Shown here piece after piece: positions 25,707-35,351 of a stretch of 64,000 nucleotides of DNA. Origin of the DNA: Geoalkalibacter halelectricus (GTDB lineage Bacteria; Desulfobacterota; Desulfuromonadia; Desulfuromonadales; Geoalkalibacteraceae). The DNA lies in NCBI RefSeq assembly GCF_025263685.1, contig NZ_CP092109.1:2171001-2235000 (forward strand), read 5' to 3'. Position numbers and translations under genes: made by a program. The notes below the pieces were generated by a model, which was given only the letters and a program-made list of their open reading frames with translations, ran no database searches and was not told where the DNA came from. The stretch's first letter is position 1; each line of letters opens with the position of its first letter.

Positions 25707-26255
25707 CTACCAGCAGGGATAGGGATAAGGATAGCCGAGGGATCCTGGATAGGGGCACCAGGGATCCCGCCAATAGGGATAGTAGGGCCGCTGGCGGCTG
25801 CGCAATTCTTCGCGGGTCAGCCAGGGATGGATTTCGCGCACGGCCAGCAGCACTTCTGGCCCTTCCGGGGACGCTGGTTCGATCACGCCGAGCACTTCCC
25901 CGGCCAGGGTAACCAACCGGCCCGGGGTCAGCAGCTCGTGGATCGCAGCCGTTTCCAGGCGGGCGTGAAAAGCCCTGCCATTGGGTTCGGGTACCACTGG
26001 ACGATCCATGCCGTGAAGCAGATAGGGCATGATGCGCAAATCATGCCCCGTGTCCTCCCTGAACCTGACCGCATGGATTTTTCCCCCCACCAGGACCAAT
26101 CGGCCCACATAGAGCTCTGGGTGCTGCTGAATCTGGGCCAGGGTCAAACCATGGTCGATCTGCTGATAGAGGGGCAGGGAAATTGGTCGCGAAGCCCCCA
26201 ACAGCAGCAAGGCCACCAGAAGGCTTAAAACAGATTTCATGGTCAAAGCCAACAC
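25707..26255 (-). CDS. Slp-family envelope protein lacking the lipobox cysteine
   Basis: 182 residues, from a GTG at 26255 preceded by GAGGAG at good spacing. Slp-family features: SLPLYQQIDHGLTLAQIQQHPELYVGRLVLVGGKI near the start, then VRFREDTG, GRAFHARL and ETLAG-like strands. Slp proteins are outer-membrane lipoproteins. Here the hydrophobic leader ends LLLLGASRP with no cysteine where the lipobox should be, so the protein may be secreted by signal peptidase I or kept as an anchor. The C-terminal 30 residues are rich in Tyr, Pro and Trp (YYPYWRDPWCPYPG). Confidence 0.75.
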   Translation of the reverse strand: MLALTMKSVLSLLVALLLLGASRPISLPLYQQIDHGLTLAQIQQHPELYVGRLVLVGGKIHAVRFREDTGHDLRIMPYLLHGMDRPVVPEPNGRAFHARLETAAIHELLTPGRLVTLAGEVLGVIEPASPEGPEVLLAVREIHPWLTREELRSRQRPYYPYWRDPWCPYPGSLGYPYPYPCW

Positions 26256-26351
26256 GGCAGGTTCTCCTCTTCGCTACGCAGGCGCCTGGTCCAGCCAGAT
26301 TTCGTTGAGGGCCTACTATTCCCTGCCTGCCTTCAAGGCCTGCAAAGACCT

Positions 26352-27755
26352 TCAATCAAGACCGGATTCTCGCCAGCGCCTCTCGATATCTGCCAGAACA
26401 CTCTCATCCGGCAGCACTGGCGCGCGGCTGTGCTTGCGGGTCGCATCCACGGCCAGGCGCCCCTCGTCTTCAAGGAGATCTCGCTCCGGACGAACCTGAT
26501 TGATGACCCGCCACAACAAGTGCGCACCCTCCCCCACCTCATCCTCCGCATCGATTAGCAGCAACAGACGTGAGCGGCGCAAGGGCCCGGATCGCCACAG
26601 TTCCCGCGCCAGTTCGAGGGGTTTACGAACCGCCTCGGCCTGCAACCCCAGAACCGCGCAGCCATGAAAAACGCCCTCGGTCAGAAAGCGCAGGCTGCGG
26701 ATTTGCGGATAATCCGCTTGCAAAAGCGCGAGCAGCAAAGGTTCGCCCGAGCGCACCAGGTAGGCATTTTCCATGGGCGGAGGCCCCACCACCGTCGCCG
26801 GGAAAAGGGTCTCCTCGGCGCGATACAACCCTCTGAGGTGGAAAACCGGCGCGGGCGCAGCAGGTTGGTAAAATCCGGTGTGGTTGCCGAACGGACCTTC
26901 GGAAGCCCACTCACCCGCAACAATTTCTCCATCCAGGATAACTTCGGCGTCCGCCGCGACCGGCAGCCCGCTCCAGGGAGCGGCAGCCAGCCGCAGGGGT
27001 TGGCTGCGCAGAATATCCAAAAAGCGCCCCTCGTCGATGCTGGTCGGCAAGGGTAAGGCCGCCGCGGCCAGCAGGGCCGGATCGCCACCCAGAGTCACAG
27101 CCAGCGGCAGGGGCTTTTGGCGCCGTTGATAATCGGCGACCAGGCGCGCCCCCAGGGAGTGCGGCAGGAAATGAATGGCACAACGCCGCGCATCAAGAAT
27201 CTGCATCCGGTAAATACCGTAGTTGATGGTTCCCAGGGCTTCATCGCGCATGCTCGCAAGTCCCAGAGTCAGGTAGTGGCCGCCATCCCCCGGCCAAGAC
27301 TTAAGGGCCGGCAACCGGCCCAGGTCGAGAGGTGCTTCAGCCAGGCACAGGCGCTCAGGTGGCGTTCGCGCACTTCCCTCGCGATTCAACAGGTGGTGCA
27401 GGCGTGCCTCAGCGTCGAGTCCAGGAGCCTGACTCAGGCCCTGCGCAAGGCGCTCGCCCAGAAGGTGAGGCGCCTCCTCGCCCCAGGCAAGGGCTGCACG
27501 CCCCTTGCTACCGAATGCATTGGTAAGCACCGGCATATCAAAGCCCTGAACCCGCTGAAACAGAAGCGCCTGCCCCCCCTCTGGGCGCTTGCACTCGCGA
27601 TTGGTAAGCGCGGCGATCTCCAGAAACGGACTAACCTCGCCGGCCACGCGGCACAAATCCTTGTCCGCCAGCAGGCGCCGCACAAAATTCGGCAGGGCGC
27701 GTACCGTGGTCAAGGGGGCGGTGGGAGAATTTTTTTGTTCGTTGATCCCTGTCAT
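26352..27755 (-). CDS. UbiD-family decarboxylase
   Basis: 467 residues, slightly shorter than E. coli UbiD (about 497). UbiD features: ECKRPEGGQALLFQRV near residue 53, TINYGIYRMQILD near 176, VTLGGDPALLAAAALPLP near 220, and the EWASEGPFGNHTGFY segment near 284 that supplies the catalytic Glu-Arg-Glu region with prenylated FMN. Together with the UbiX-like gene it is the probable decarboxylase of the futalosine pathway. It lies apart from the mqnP-ubiX-mqnE-mqnC group, separated by the SLC13 and Slp genes. Confidence 0.85.
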   Translation of the reverse strand: MTGINEQKNSPTAPLTTVRALPNFVRRLLADKDLCRVAGEVSPFLEIAALTNRECKRPEGGQALLFQRVQGFDMPVLTNAFGSKGRAALAWGEEAPHLLGERLAQGLSQAPGLDAEARLHHLLNREGSARTPPERLCLAEAPLDLGRLPALKSWPGDGGHYLTLGLASMRDEALGTINYGIYRMQILDARRCAIHFLPHSLGARLVADYQRRQKPLPLAVTLGGDPALLAAAALPLPTSIDEGRFLDILRSQPLRLAAAPWSGLPVAADAEVILDGEIVAGEWASEGPFGNHTGFYQPAAPAPVFHLRGLYRAEETLFPATVVGPPPMENAYLVRSGEPLLLALLQADYPQIRSLRFLTEGVFHGCAVLGLQAEAVRKPLELARELWRSGPLRRSRLLLLIDAEDEVGEGAHLLWRVINQVRPERDLLEDEGRLAVDATRKHSRAPVLPDESVLADIERRWRESGLD

Positions 27756-27792
27756 CCTAGTTTGAGTTTAGCGCAAGTTTATTTCCGCGGAC

Positions 27793-27823
27793 AAAAAAAA
27801 CCCTTCGCCGTAGCGAAGGGTTT
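27793..27823 (-). terminator. Terminator of the nuo operon
   Basis: On the minus strand AAACCCTTCGC pairs with GCGAAGGGTTT around a 4-base loop, followed by eight Ts. It starts 48 bases after the nuoN stop. Confidence 0.9.
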
Positions 27824-27870
27824 GAGGAGCTTAGATAGTTTTTTCCGGGGCGAACAGCCCCTGAGCCTTC

Positions 27871-29331
27871 CTAGAAGATCGCCAGACGCGCCAGATCCAT
27901 GACGGAGCTGGGCAGAATGCCCAATAGAAGAACACCGACTAGGGCGATGACGATAGAAACCATGGCGCCCATGGGCATCTTGACCCAGGCGAAGTCCTCA
28001 ACCGGATCGCGGAAATACATATACACCATGACGCGCAGATAGTAGTAGAGGGAAACGGCCGAAGCCAAAACGCCGATGATCGCCAGCCAGATGTAGCCGG
28101 CCTGAACGGCGCCGGCGAAGATGTAGAATTTCCCAGCGAAACCCGCAGTGGGGGGAAGCCCCATAAGAGAGAAGAGGAAGATTGCCATGGCAACACCGAG
28201 CATGGGGCGCCGATAGCCGAAGCCCGCGAAACCATCCAGGGTCAGGTTGTCCTCGCCCTTCTTCCCGGCAAGAACCAAAATTGCGAAGGCGCCGAGATTC
28301 ATGAAAGTATAGGCAAGCATGTAGAACAAAATCCCGGCGGTGCCTACTTCATTGAAGGCCACCATGCCGACCAGGGCATAGCCGGCGTGCGCCACGGAGG
28401 AATAGGCCAGCATGCGCTTGATGTTGGTTTGAGCGATGGCGATCACGTTACCGATCACCATGGTCAAAACCGCAAGAACCCACAGAAGGCTGGTCCATTG
28501 GTCGGCCATGCCGCCGAGGCCTTCCATGAACACGCGCATGAAGGCGGCAAAGGCGGCGGCCTTGGGTCCGGCGCTCATGAAGGCGGTGACCGGCGTCGGA
28601 GCGCCGTGATAGACATCGGGGGTCCACATGTGGAAGGGAACGGCGGCAATCTTAAACAGAAAGCCCGAGCTCATCAACACCATGCCGGCGACCATGAGGG
28701 GGTTGCCGAGCAGTCCGCCATCGGTTTGCAGTGCGGCAGCGATACCGGCGAGATTGGTGGTGCCGGTGGCGCCGTACACCAGGGCCATGCCGTAGAGCAG
28801 AAAAGCCGTCGAGAAGCTGCCGAGAAGGAAATACTTGAGCCCCGCCTCGTTGGAGCGCAGTTGGCCGCGGAAGAAACCGGCCAGAACATAAAGGCTGATG
28901 GAGAGCACTTCGAGGCCGAGGAAGATGGTGATCAGGTCGGTTCCGGAAGCCATCCACATGGCGCCGGCGATGATGAACAGGATGAGCGGATAGTATTCGC
29001 CGACGGGATAACCCTCGCGCTGGAGGTAGTCCTCCGACATGAGAATCGTCAGAATACCCGCAAGAATAAAGGTCAGATTGAAGAAGGTGGCAAAGTTATC
29101 CAACTGTACAGCGCCGTAAAAGCCGGTTTCGGGGCTCCCCCAGGCGGCCAGGGAAACGAACCCCGTGATCACCAGGGAGGCCAGGCTCAGCCAGGCAATG
29201 GGAGCGGTCTTGCCCTTGGGCAGGAAGACCACCATGAGCAGGATCGCCATGCCGAAGCAGCACAGGACCAGGGACGGCATGACGGCCGCGAGATTGACAT
29301 TCTGGATTGCATCTTGCACCAGGTTTTCCAT
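27871..29331 (-). CDS. nuoN: NADH-quinone oxidoreductase subunit N
   Basis: 486 residues, about fourteen membrane helices. It is one of the three antiporter-like proton channels of complex I. The conserved KYFLLGSFSTAFLLYGMALVYG, the FKIAAVPFHMWTPDVYHGAPTPVTAFMS segment with its central lysine, and VMIGNVIAIAQTNIKRMLAYSS are present. It is the last gene of the operon, about 45 bases after nuoM, and is followed by the strong terminator at 27793-27823. Confidence 0.97.
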   Translation of the reverse strand: MENLVQDAIQNVNLAAVMPSLVLCCFGMAILLMVVFLPKGKTAPIAWLSLASLVITGFVSLAAWGSPETGFYGAVQLDNFATFFNLTFILAGILTILMSEDYLQREGYPVGEYYPLILFIIAGAMWMASGTDLITIFLGLEVLSISLYVLAGFFRGQLRSNEAGLKYFLLGSFSTAFLLYGMALVYGATGTTNLAGIAAALQTDGGLLGNPLMVAGMVLMSSGFLFKIAAVPFHMWTPDVYHGAPTPVTAFMSAGPKAAAFAAFMRVFMEGLGGMADQWTSLLWVLAVLTMVIGNVIAIAQTNIKRMLAYSSVAHAGYALVGMVAFNEVGTAGILFYMLAYTFMNLGAFAILVLAGKKGEDNLTLDGFAGFGYRRPMLGVAMAIFLFSLMGLPPTAGFAGKFYIFAGAVQAGYIWLAIIGVLASAVSLYYYLRVMVYMYFRDPVEDFAWVKMPMGAMVSIVIALVGVLLLGILPSSVMDLARLAIF

Positions 29332-29376
29332 TGAAACGCTCCTCCGGATGCGGTGTTATGCCAAGTCAGTCTTAAA

Positions 29377-30939
29377 TTACTTCAGCAGCGCGTCGGTATG
29401 GGCCGCGGTTTGAACAATCTCAACCTGTGCAACCTGATTGTTCTTGATTTGATCGATCATGTTTTCCAGGGCCGGATTCATCTTCTCGAAGAAGGTGTTG
29501 GGATAGAGCCCGATCCAGAAAACGAACAGCAGCAAGGGCATCATGAGCGCGATTTCGCGAGCATTGAGATCCTTGATATTTTCGTTGGCGGGGTTTTTGA
29601 CCTCTCCGAACATGACCCGTTGGAACATCCACAGCATATAGACCGCGGCAAAGATGACGCCGGTGGTGGCAATCACGGCGAACCAGCGCAGATCACTTTC
29701 AAAGGCACCCAGAAGGATAAGAAATTCGCCGACGAAGCCGTTGGTGCCCGGCAACCCGATAGAGGAGAAGGTCACGATCATAAAGATCGTGGCGAAGATG
29801 GGCATCTGCTTGGCCAGGCCGCCAAAATCGGCGATCAGGCGGGTGTGGCGACGCTCGTAGATGAAGCCGACGATGAGGAACAGCGCGCCGGTGGAAATCC
29901 CATGGTTGATCATCTGGATCATGCCGCCGGACAGGCCCTGGAGATTGAGGGCGAAAAGACCCAGCATGACGAACCCAAGATGCGATACCGAGGAGTAGGC
30001 GACCAGTTTCTTTACATCGTCCTGCATCATCGCGACCAGGGCGCCGTAGATAATCCCGATAACCGCCAGCACCGACAGGAAGGGGATGAACTTAAGGGTC
30101 GCGTCGGGGAACAGCGGCATGGCGAAGCGCAGGTAGCCATAGGTACCCATTTTCAGCAGGATGGCGGCCAGAATAACCGAACCCGCGGTTGGTGCCTCGG
30201 TATGCGCGTCGGGCAACCAGGTATGCACCGGGAACATGGGAACCTTGATGGCAAAGCTGAAGGCGAAGGCCAGGAACAGCCAGATCTGCAGATCAACCGG
30301 GATATCCAGGCGATAGAAGTGCAGGATGCTGAAACCGTTTTCGAAGGCGACTCCCGACTGCAGGGAGAAATAATAAACATAGATGATCGCCACCAGCATC
30401 AGCAGGGAGCCGACGGCGGTGAAGATGAAAAACTTGACGGCTGCATAGATGCGATTCTTCCCACCCCAGATACCGATCATGAAGTACATGGGGATGAGCA
30501 TCAGTTCCCAGAAAATGTAGAACAGGAACAGGTCGAGGGAGATGAACGCGCCGAGCATGGCGGTTTCGAGCAGAAGCATCAGGGCCATGAATCCCTTGAC
30601 GTTCTTATCGACCGCCTTCCAGGTGGACAGCACGGTAATCGGCATGATGAAGGTGGTGAGCAGGACCAGCCACAGGCTGATTCCGTCAACGCCAACGTTG
30701 TAGTTCATCTGAAAGAAGTCACCGACGCTGATCCAGCGGGCGAACTCGGTGTAATGGAAAGCGGCCGAGGTCTTGAAGACATCATCAAAGGCCAACGGCA
30801 GACTGATCAAAAAGGTGATCACTGTCACGACCAGGGTGAAGCTCTTCAGAAGCCCATGATTATCCCTGGGGATGAACAGCAGCAGTACCATCCCGAGAAT
30901 CGGGAAAAACGTCATCAGGCTCAAAAGGTGGTCGGTCAT
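29377..30939 (-). CDS. nuoM: NADH-quinone oxidoreductase subunit M
   Basis: 520 residues with about fourteen membrane helices. It is an antiporter-like proton channel subunit. The [31 protein letters not shown] segment is the hallmark of NuoM/NuoL, and the [15 protein letters not shown] motif follows. The glutamate in the [15 protein letters not shown]-type segment ([12 protein letters not shown]) is conserved. It sits between nuoL and nuoN with short gaps. Confidence 0.97.
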   Translation of the reverse strand: [520 protein letters not shown]

Positions 30940-30982
30940 GGAAATCGCTCCTTATCTCAACAATACAAGGGGTTGGCGCTTT

Positions 30983-32959
30983 TTAGCCGAAGACGTAGTA
31001 AGCAACCATGACAATCACCCCGACCACCATGGCCAACGCATAATTGTGCACCAAGCCGGACTGGGTGAGACGCAATACCCCGGAAAATCCGCGTACAAGA
31101 TAGCCCGTTCCGTTGACGATGCCGTCGACCACCACCACATCGAAGCCTTTCCAGAGGAAGGTGCCGAGTTTCTTGGTGGGCTTGACGAACAGGGCGTCAT
31201 AAATCTCATCGACATACCATTTGTTGAAGATAGCCCGATGCAAACCGCCAACCTTGGCCACCAGTTGCCCGGGAAGTTCCGGACGCTTGAGGTACATGAG
31301 GTAGGCGAGACCGATAGCGATCACCACGATGGCGGTCACAAAGCTCATCAGGCCGTATTCGGCTGCGTGGCTCACATACTGCTTCCCGAGGCCGTAGGTC
31401 TCCTGGGCCGGAGCGAACACAGGGGCCAGGAACTCTCTGAGTCGATAGGTTCCGCCAAGCACCGCCGGCAAGTTCAGATAGCCGCCGAACACCGAGAGGA
31501 CGGCCAATACCACCAGGGGAAGGGTAATCACCCAGGGGGATTCGTGCAGATAGCCCTTGGCCTTGGCGGTAATACGCTCTTCGCCGAAGAAGGTCATGAA
31601 CACCAGGCGGAACATATAGAAGGCGGTCAGGCCGGCGGTAAAGACCGCCACCACCCAGAGCAGGAAGTGTCCTCGATCACCGGCCAGGGTCCAGATCAGG
31701 ATCTCATCCTTGGAGAAGAAGCCCGCGAGTCCCGGCAGACCGGCAATGGCCAGGGTGGCGATCAGGAAGGTAATGAACGTGATGGGCATGTGTTTGCGCA
31801 GACCACCCATGTTGCGCATATCCTGGGGATCGTCGTGAGAGTGAACCTTATGCAACGCATGATGCATGGCGTGGATGACCGAGCCCGAGCCAAGGAACAG
31901 GCAGGCTTTGAAGAAGGCGTGGGTCATCAGATGGAAGATTCCCGCGGTGAATGCGCCGACACCCATGGCCAGAAACATGAAGCCGAGCTGCGAAACCGTG
32001 GAATAAGCGAGTACCCGCTTGATGTCGTTTTGCGCCAGACCAATGGAAGCGGCAAAGATCGCAGTCGCCGCACCGACGATGGCGATCACCATCATGGTGT
32101 CCGGAGCCATAGCGAACAGTCCGTTCATACGGCCGATCATGTAGACGCCGGCGGTGACCATGGTGGCCGCATGGATGAGGGCGGAAACAGGCGTGGGACC
32201 CTCCATGGCGTCAGGAAGCCAGGTATAGAGAGGAATCTGCGCCGACTTGCCGGTGGCTCCGAGGAAAAAGCACAGGGTGATGATGGTCACCACCAGGCTA
32301 CCGGCTCCGAGGAGATGGCCGTGTTCGGCGATTTCCACGAAATTAAGGGTCCAGATGCCGTGATCGCTGCCCAGGGTCCAGAACAGCAGGAAAACGCCCA
32401 GCAAGAAGCCGAAGTCGCCGATTCGGTTGACCACAAAGGCTTTTTTGGCGGCGTCGCCGGCACTCTGCTTATGGAAGTAATAACCGATGAGCAGGTAGGA
32501 GCACAGCCCGACGCCCTCCCAACCGACGAACATGACCATCGCATTGTTGCCCAGCACCAGCATAAGCATGGAGAAGGCAAACAGGTTGAGATAGGAGAAG
32601 TAACGATAGAAGCCCTCTTCCCCATGCATGTAGCCGATTGAATAGAGATGGATCAGGGTGCCGATCCCGGTGACGACGAGCAGCATCACCGCGGAGAGGG
32701 GGTCAAGCAGAAAGCCCCACTCGATCTGGAGGTTTCCGACCGACATCCAGGAGGCTATCACCTGCTGATGGGACTTGACCGTATCGGCTTGAAGCGCGAA
32801 GAAGCACATCACTGATACGATGAAGGATGCAAAGATGGCCAGGGTGCCGATGCCCCCGATCACCTTCTCGTTTTTAATCTTCTTACCAAGCAGGCCGTTG
32901 ATGATGGCGCCCAGCAAGGGAAAAAACGGGATGAGCCATAGCTTGTCGTACATTTCCAT
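30983..32959 (-). CDS. nuoL: NADH-quinone oxidoreductase subunit L
   Basis: 658 residues, the largest antiporter-like subunit, with about sixteen membrane helices and the long lateral helix at the C-terminus. GKSAQIPLYTWLPDAMEGPTPVSALIHAATMVTAGVYMI and DIKRVLAYSTVSQLGFMF are textbook NuoL segments with the central lysine and the catalytic glutamate-lysine pair. It pumps protons as complex I oxidises NADH or reduced ferredoxin with menaquinone. Confidence 0.97.
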   Translation of the reverse strand: MEMYDKLWLIPFFPLLGAIINGLLGKKIKNEKVIGGIGTLAIFASFIVSVMCFFALQADTVKSHQQVIASWMSVGNLQIEWGFLLDPLSAVMLLVVTGIGTLIHLYSIGYMHGEEGFYRYFSYLNLFAFSMLMLVLGNNAMVMFVGWEGVGLCSYLLIGYYFHKQSAGDAAKKAFVVNRIGDFGFLLGVFLLFWTLGSDHGIWTLNFVEIAEHGHLLGAGSLVVTIITLCFFLGATGKSAQIPLYTWLPDAMEGPTPVSALIHAATMVTAGVYMIGRMNGLFAMAPDTMMVIAIVGAATAIFAASIGLAQNDIKRVLAYSTVSQLGFMFLAMGVGAFTAGIFHLMTHAFFKACLFLGSGSVIHAMHHALHKVHSHDDPQDMRNMGGLRKHMPITFITFLIATLAIAGLPGLAGFFSKDEILIWTLAGDRGHFLLWVVAVFTAGLTAFYMFRLVFMTFFGEERITAKAKGYLHESPWVITLPLVVLAVLSVFGGYLNLPAVLGGTYRLREFLAPVFAPAQETYGLGKQYVSHAAEYGLMSFVTAIVVIAIGLAYLMYLKRPELPGQLVAKVGGLHRAIFNKWYVDEIYDALFVKPTKKLGTFLWKGFDVVVVDGIVNGTGYLVRGFSGVLRLTQSGLVHNYALAMVVGVIVMVAYYVFG

Positions 32960-32997
32960 CTCCTCTGTCGATTAGATCGGATCGAATCAGAAATTAA

Positions 32998-33300
32998 TCA
33001 CCATTTGAGCAGGTTGAATTCGTCGACTTCCACGGACTCTTTGTTGCGGAAGAACGCGATCATCAGGGCGAGTCCGACCGCGGCCTCGGCCGCGGCAACC
33101 GACATGATGAAGAGGACGAAGATCTGACCGTCAAGATTGTTCAGAAAGCTCGAAAGAGAGATGAAGGTAAGATTCACGGAATTGAGCATCAGCTCAATGC
33201 ACATGAAAATGACGATCGCATTGCGGCGGGTGAGTACCCCGTACGTCCCCAGAGCAAAGAGAATGCCGCTGAGCACAAGATAATGATAAACGGTAAGCAT
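32998..33300 (-). CDS. nuoK: NADH-quinone oxidoreductase subunit K
   Basis: 100 residues, three membrane helices. [21 protein letters not shown] carries the conserved glutamate of helix 2. [33 protein letters not shown] ends the protein, with the second conserved glutamate. It forms part of the proton path next to NuoJ and NuoA. Confidence 0.97.
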   Translation of the reverse strand: MLTVYHYLVLSGILFALGTYGVLTRRNAIVIFMCIELMLNSVNLTFISLSSFLNNLDGQIFVLFIMSVAAAEAAVGLALMIAFFRNKESVEVDEFNLLKW

Positions 33301-33323
33301 GGTCGGCTCCTGTCAATTCCCGT

Positions 33324-33827
33324 CTAAACGTCTTTTTTGGCCAGCACGAGGGCGCCCACGATCGCAATCAGAAGCAAAATCCCGGTTATCTGAAAGGGCA
33401 ACATGAACTCCGTGAACAGCTTCAGGCCCATCAGCTGCATATGCCCTTCTTCCAGCACGCGCTGCCTGGTGATATCACCCTGAACTCCAGCAACCGTGCC
33501 GCGACCGACAAACATCATGACCTGAACCATGACGATTGCCGCGACGATAGCGCCTCCAATCACCCCGTGGCGGAAGCGTTTCAACATCTCCGGCCCCAGG
33601 TTGAGCAGCATGATGACGAAGAGGATGAGGACCATGATCGCCCCGGCGTAGACCAACACCTGTACGGCGGCCATGAAAGGCGCGTACAGCATGACATAGA
33701 ATACGGCCAGGCAGAAAAAGGTCATGACCAGGGAGATGCCGCTGTTGACCGGGTTTTTGCACATGACGACTGAAAAACCGGAAAGGACCGCGACCATCGC
33801 AACCAGATAAAAAAACAGCAATTCCAT
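33324..33827 (-). CDS. nuoJ: NADH-quinone oxidoreductase subunit J
   Basis: 167 residues with five membrane helices. FLVAMVAVLSGFSVVMCKNPVNSGISLV opens the protein. FMAAVQVLVYAGAIMVLILFVIMLLN contains the helix-3 pi-bulge region that couples quinone reduction to proton pumping. It lies between nuoI and nuoK. Confidence 0.95.
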   Translation of the reverse strand: MELLFFYLVAMVAVLSGFSVVMCKNPVNSGISLVMTFFCLAVFYVMLYAPFMAAVQVLVYAGAIMVLILFVIMLLNLGPEMLKRFRHGVIGGAIVAAIVMVQVMMFVGRGTVAGVQGDITRQRVLEEGHMQLMGLKLFTEFMLPFQITGILLLIAIVGALVLAKKDV

Positions 33828-33847
33828 GAGGCTTCGCTCCTTTCCGC

Positions 33848-34243
33848 TTAACGCAGCAGCCGCTCTTTGGTGAATTCGAAATCCGACCGCCGGTAGTTGG
33901 CCAATTCATACTCCCCGGTCATTTCAAGCGCCTCGACAGGACAGGCTTCAACACAGTAGCCGCAGAAAATGCAGCGCAGCATGTCGATCTTGTAGACCCG
34001 GGGGTATTTTTCCCCCTTTTCATTCTCCGCCGATTCAACGGTGATGCACTTGGCCGGACAAACCGTCGGGCACAGGTAGCAGGCCACGCATTTTTCCCGG
34101 TCCTGGGTGGGCACCAGACGGTGCAGCCCCCGATACCGCTCGGACGGCGTCAATTTGACATGGGGATATTGAACCGTCGTGCTGTGCCCCGGCAGCAGAT
34201 GTTTGAAAGTGATGCTCAAACCCTTGGCAAATTCTTTGAACAT
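33848..34243 (-). CDS. nuoI: NADH-quinone oxidoreductase subunit I
   Basis: 131 residues. Two [4Fe-4S] ferredoxin motifs: CVACYLCPTVCPAKC near residue 53 and CIFCGYCVEACPVEAL near 92. These form clusters N6a and N6b, which carry electrons from NuoG toward NuoB. An N-terminal amphipathic helix docks the protein on the membrane arm. Confidence 0.97.
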   Translation of the reverse strand: MFKEFAKGLSITFKHLLPGHSTTVQYPHVKLTPSERYRGLHRLVPTQDREKCVACYLCPTVCPAKCITVESAENEKGEKYPRVYKIDMLRCIFCGYCVEACPVEALEMTGEYELANYRRSDFEFTKERLLR

Positions 34244-34273
34244 GGTGATATCCCTTTTCTTCTCGATCAGGTT

Positions 34274-35317
34274 TTATTGCACCAGAAGAACGACAATGCC
34301 AGTGACGATCAAGTTGGCCAGACCAAGTGGAATGAGCACCTTCCAGCCCATGGTCATCAGTTGGTCGTACCTGACGCGCGGCATGGTGGCGCGCAGCCAG
34401 ATGGCGAAGAACATGAACGCCACGATTTTAAGCAGAAGATTGATCGGACCGAAGAAGGGACCGGACCATCCGCCGAGGAAAAGAGTGGCGGCGATAGCGG
34501 CGATAACCACCATGTTCGCATACTCAGCCATGAAGAACAGGGCGTACTTCATGGATGAGTACTCGGTGCAGAAGCCTGAGACCAGCTCCGATTCCGCCTC
34601 GGGCAAGTCGAAGGGGGTGCGGTTGATTTCAATCAAGGAGGTCAGAATGAACAGACCGAAGGCCAGCGGCTGGGAGAAAATGTACCAGTTGGGCAAAAAG
34701 GTAATGGTGCCCCACAGGGGTTCCATCTGCAACGCGACGATTTCACGCAGGCTCAGGGTTTCCGAGAGCATGAATACCGCAACGATGGATAGACCTGCCG
34801 CCAGTTCGAAGGAGATCATCTGCGCGGTGGAGCGTATTCCGCCCAGCAAGGAATACTTGCTGTTCGAGGCCCACCCGGCCAGCACGATCCCGTAGGCGCC
34901 CAGGCTGGCCATGGCCAGAACATAGAGCACACCGACGTTGAGATCCGTTATTTGCAGGGGCACGATGTAGCCGCCAATTTCAATATCACGCCCGAAAGGT
35001 ACGACCGCGAAAGTGATGAAGGCGGGCACCAGAAGCATCATGGGCGCAAGGACGAAGGTAAATTTGGCTGCCTTGGCCGGAATGATGTCTTCCTTGAAAA
35101 AAAGCTTAAGGCCGTCGGCAATCGGCTGCAAAAGGCCATGCCACCCTGTTTCCATGGGGCCAAGCCGAGTCTGCATGTGGCCGATGACTTTGCGCTCCAG
35201 CCAGGTCGCATAGGCAACGATCAGTATAACGACCACAAAAACGACCAGGATCTTCACGAGCATCGTGGAGACGAACAAGGGCCAGTTGTTGGAGAGACTC
35301 ACAATCTCAGGCGTCAT
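34274..35317 (-). CDS. nuoH: NADH-quinone oxidoreductase subunit H
   Basis: 347 residues, about eight membrane helices. ERKVIGHMQTRLGPMETGWHGLLQPIADGLKL and EINRTPFDLPEAESELVSGFCTEYSSMKYALFFMAEYANM are the two diagnostic segments, carrying the charged residues that line the quinone channel and the E-channel. It is separated from nuoG by a TPR gene, which is not usual for this operon. Confidence 0.97.
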   Translation of the reverse strand: MTPEIVSLSNNWPLFVSTMLVKILVVFVVVILIVAYATWLERKVIGHMQTRLGPMETGWHGLLQPIADGLKLFFKEDIIPAKAAKFTFVLAPMMLLVPAFITFAVVPFGRDIEIGGYIVPLQITDLNVGVLYVLAMASLGAYGIVLAGWASNSKYSLLGGIRSTAQMISFELAAGLSIVAVFMLSETLSLREIVALQMEPLWGTITFLPNWYIFSQPLAFGLFILTSLIEINRTPFDLPEAESELVSGFCTEYSSMKYALFFMAEYANMVVIAAIAATLFLGGWSGPFFGPINLLLKIVAFMFFAIWLRATMPRVRYDQLMTMGWKVLIPLGLANLIVTGIVVLLVQ

Positions 35318-35351
35318 GGCAATCCTCTCTGCATTGTTTTAAATGGTCTCA

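Noticed and set aside
29353-32641. Two long plus-strand frames (29353-31011 and 30872-32641) opposite nuoM and nuoL
   Set aside because: Translations are His/Gln/Asp-rich shadows of membrane-protein codons; nuoL and nuoM are unmistakable.
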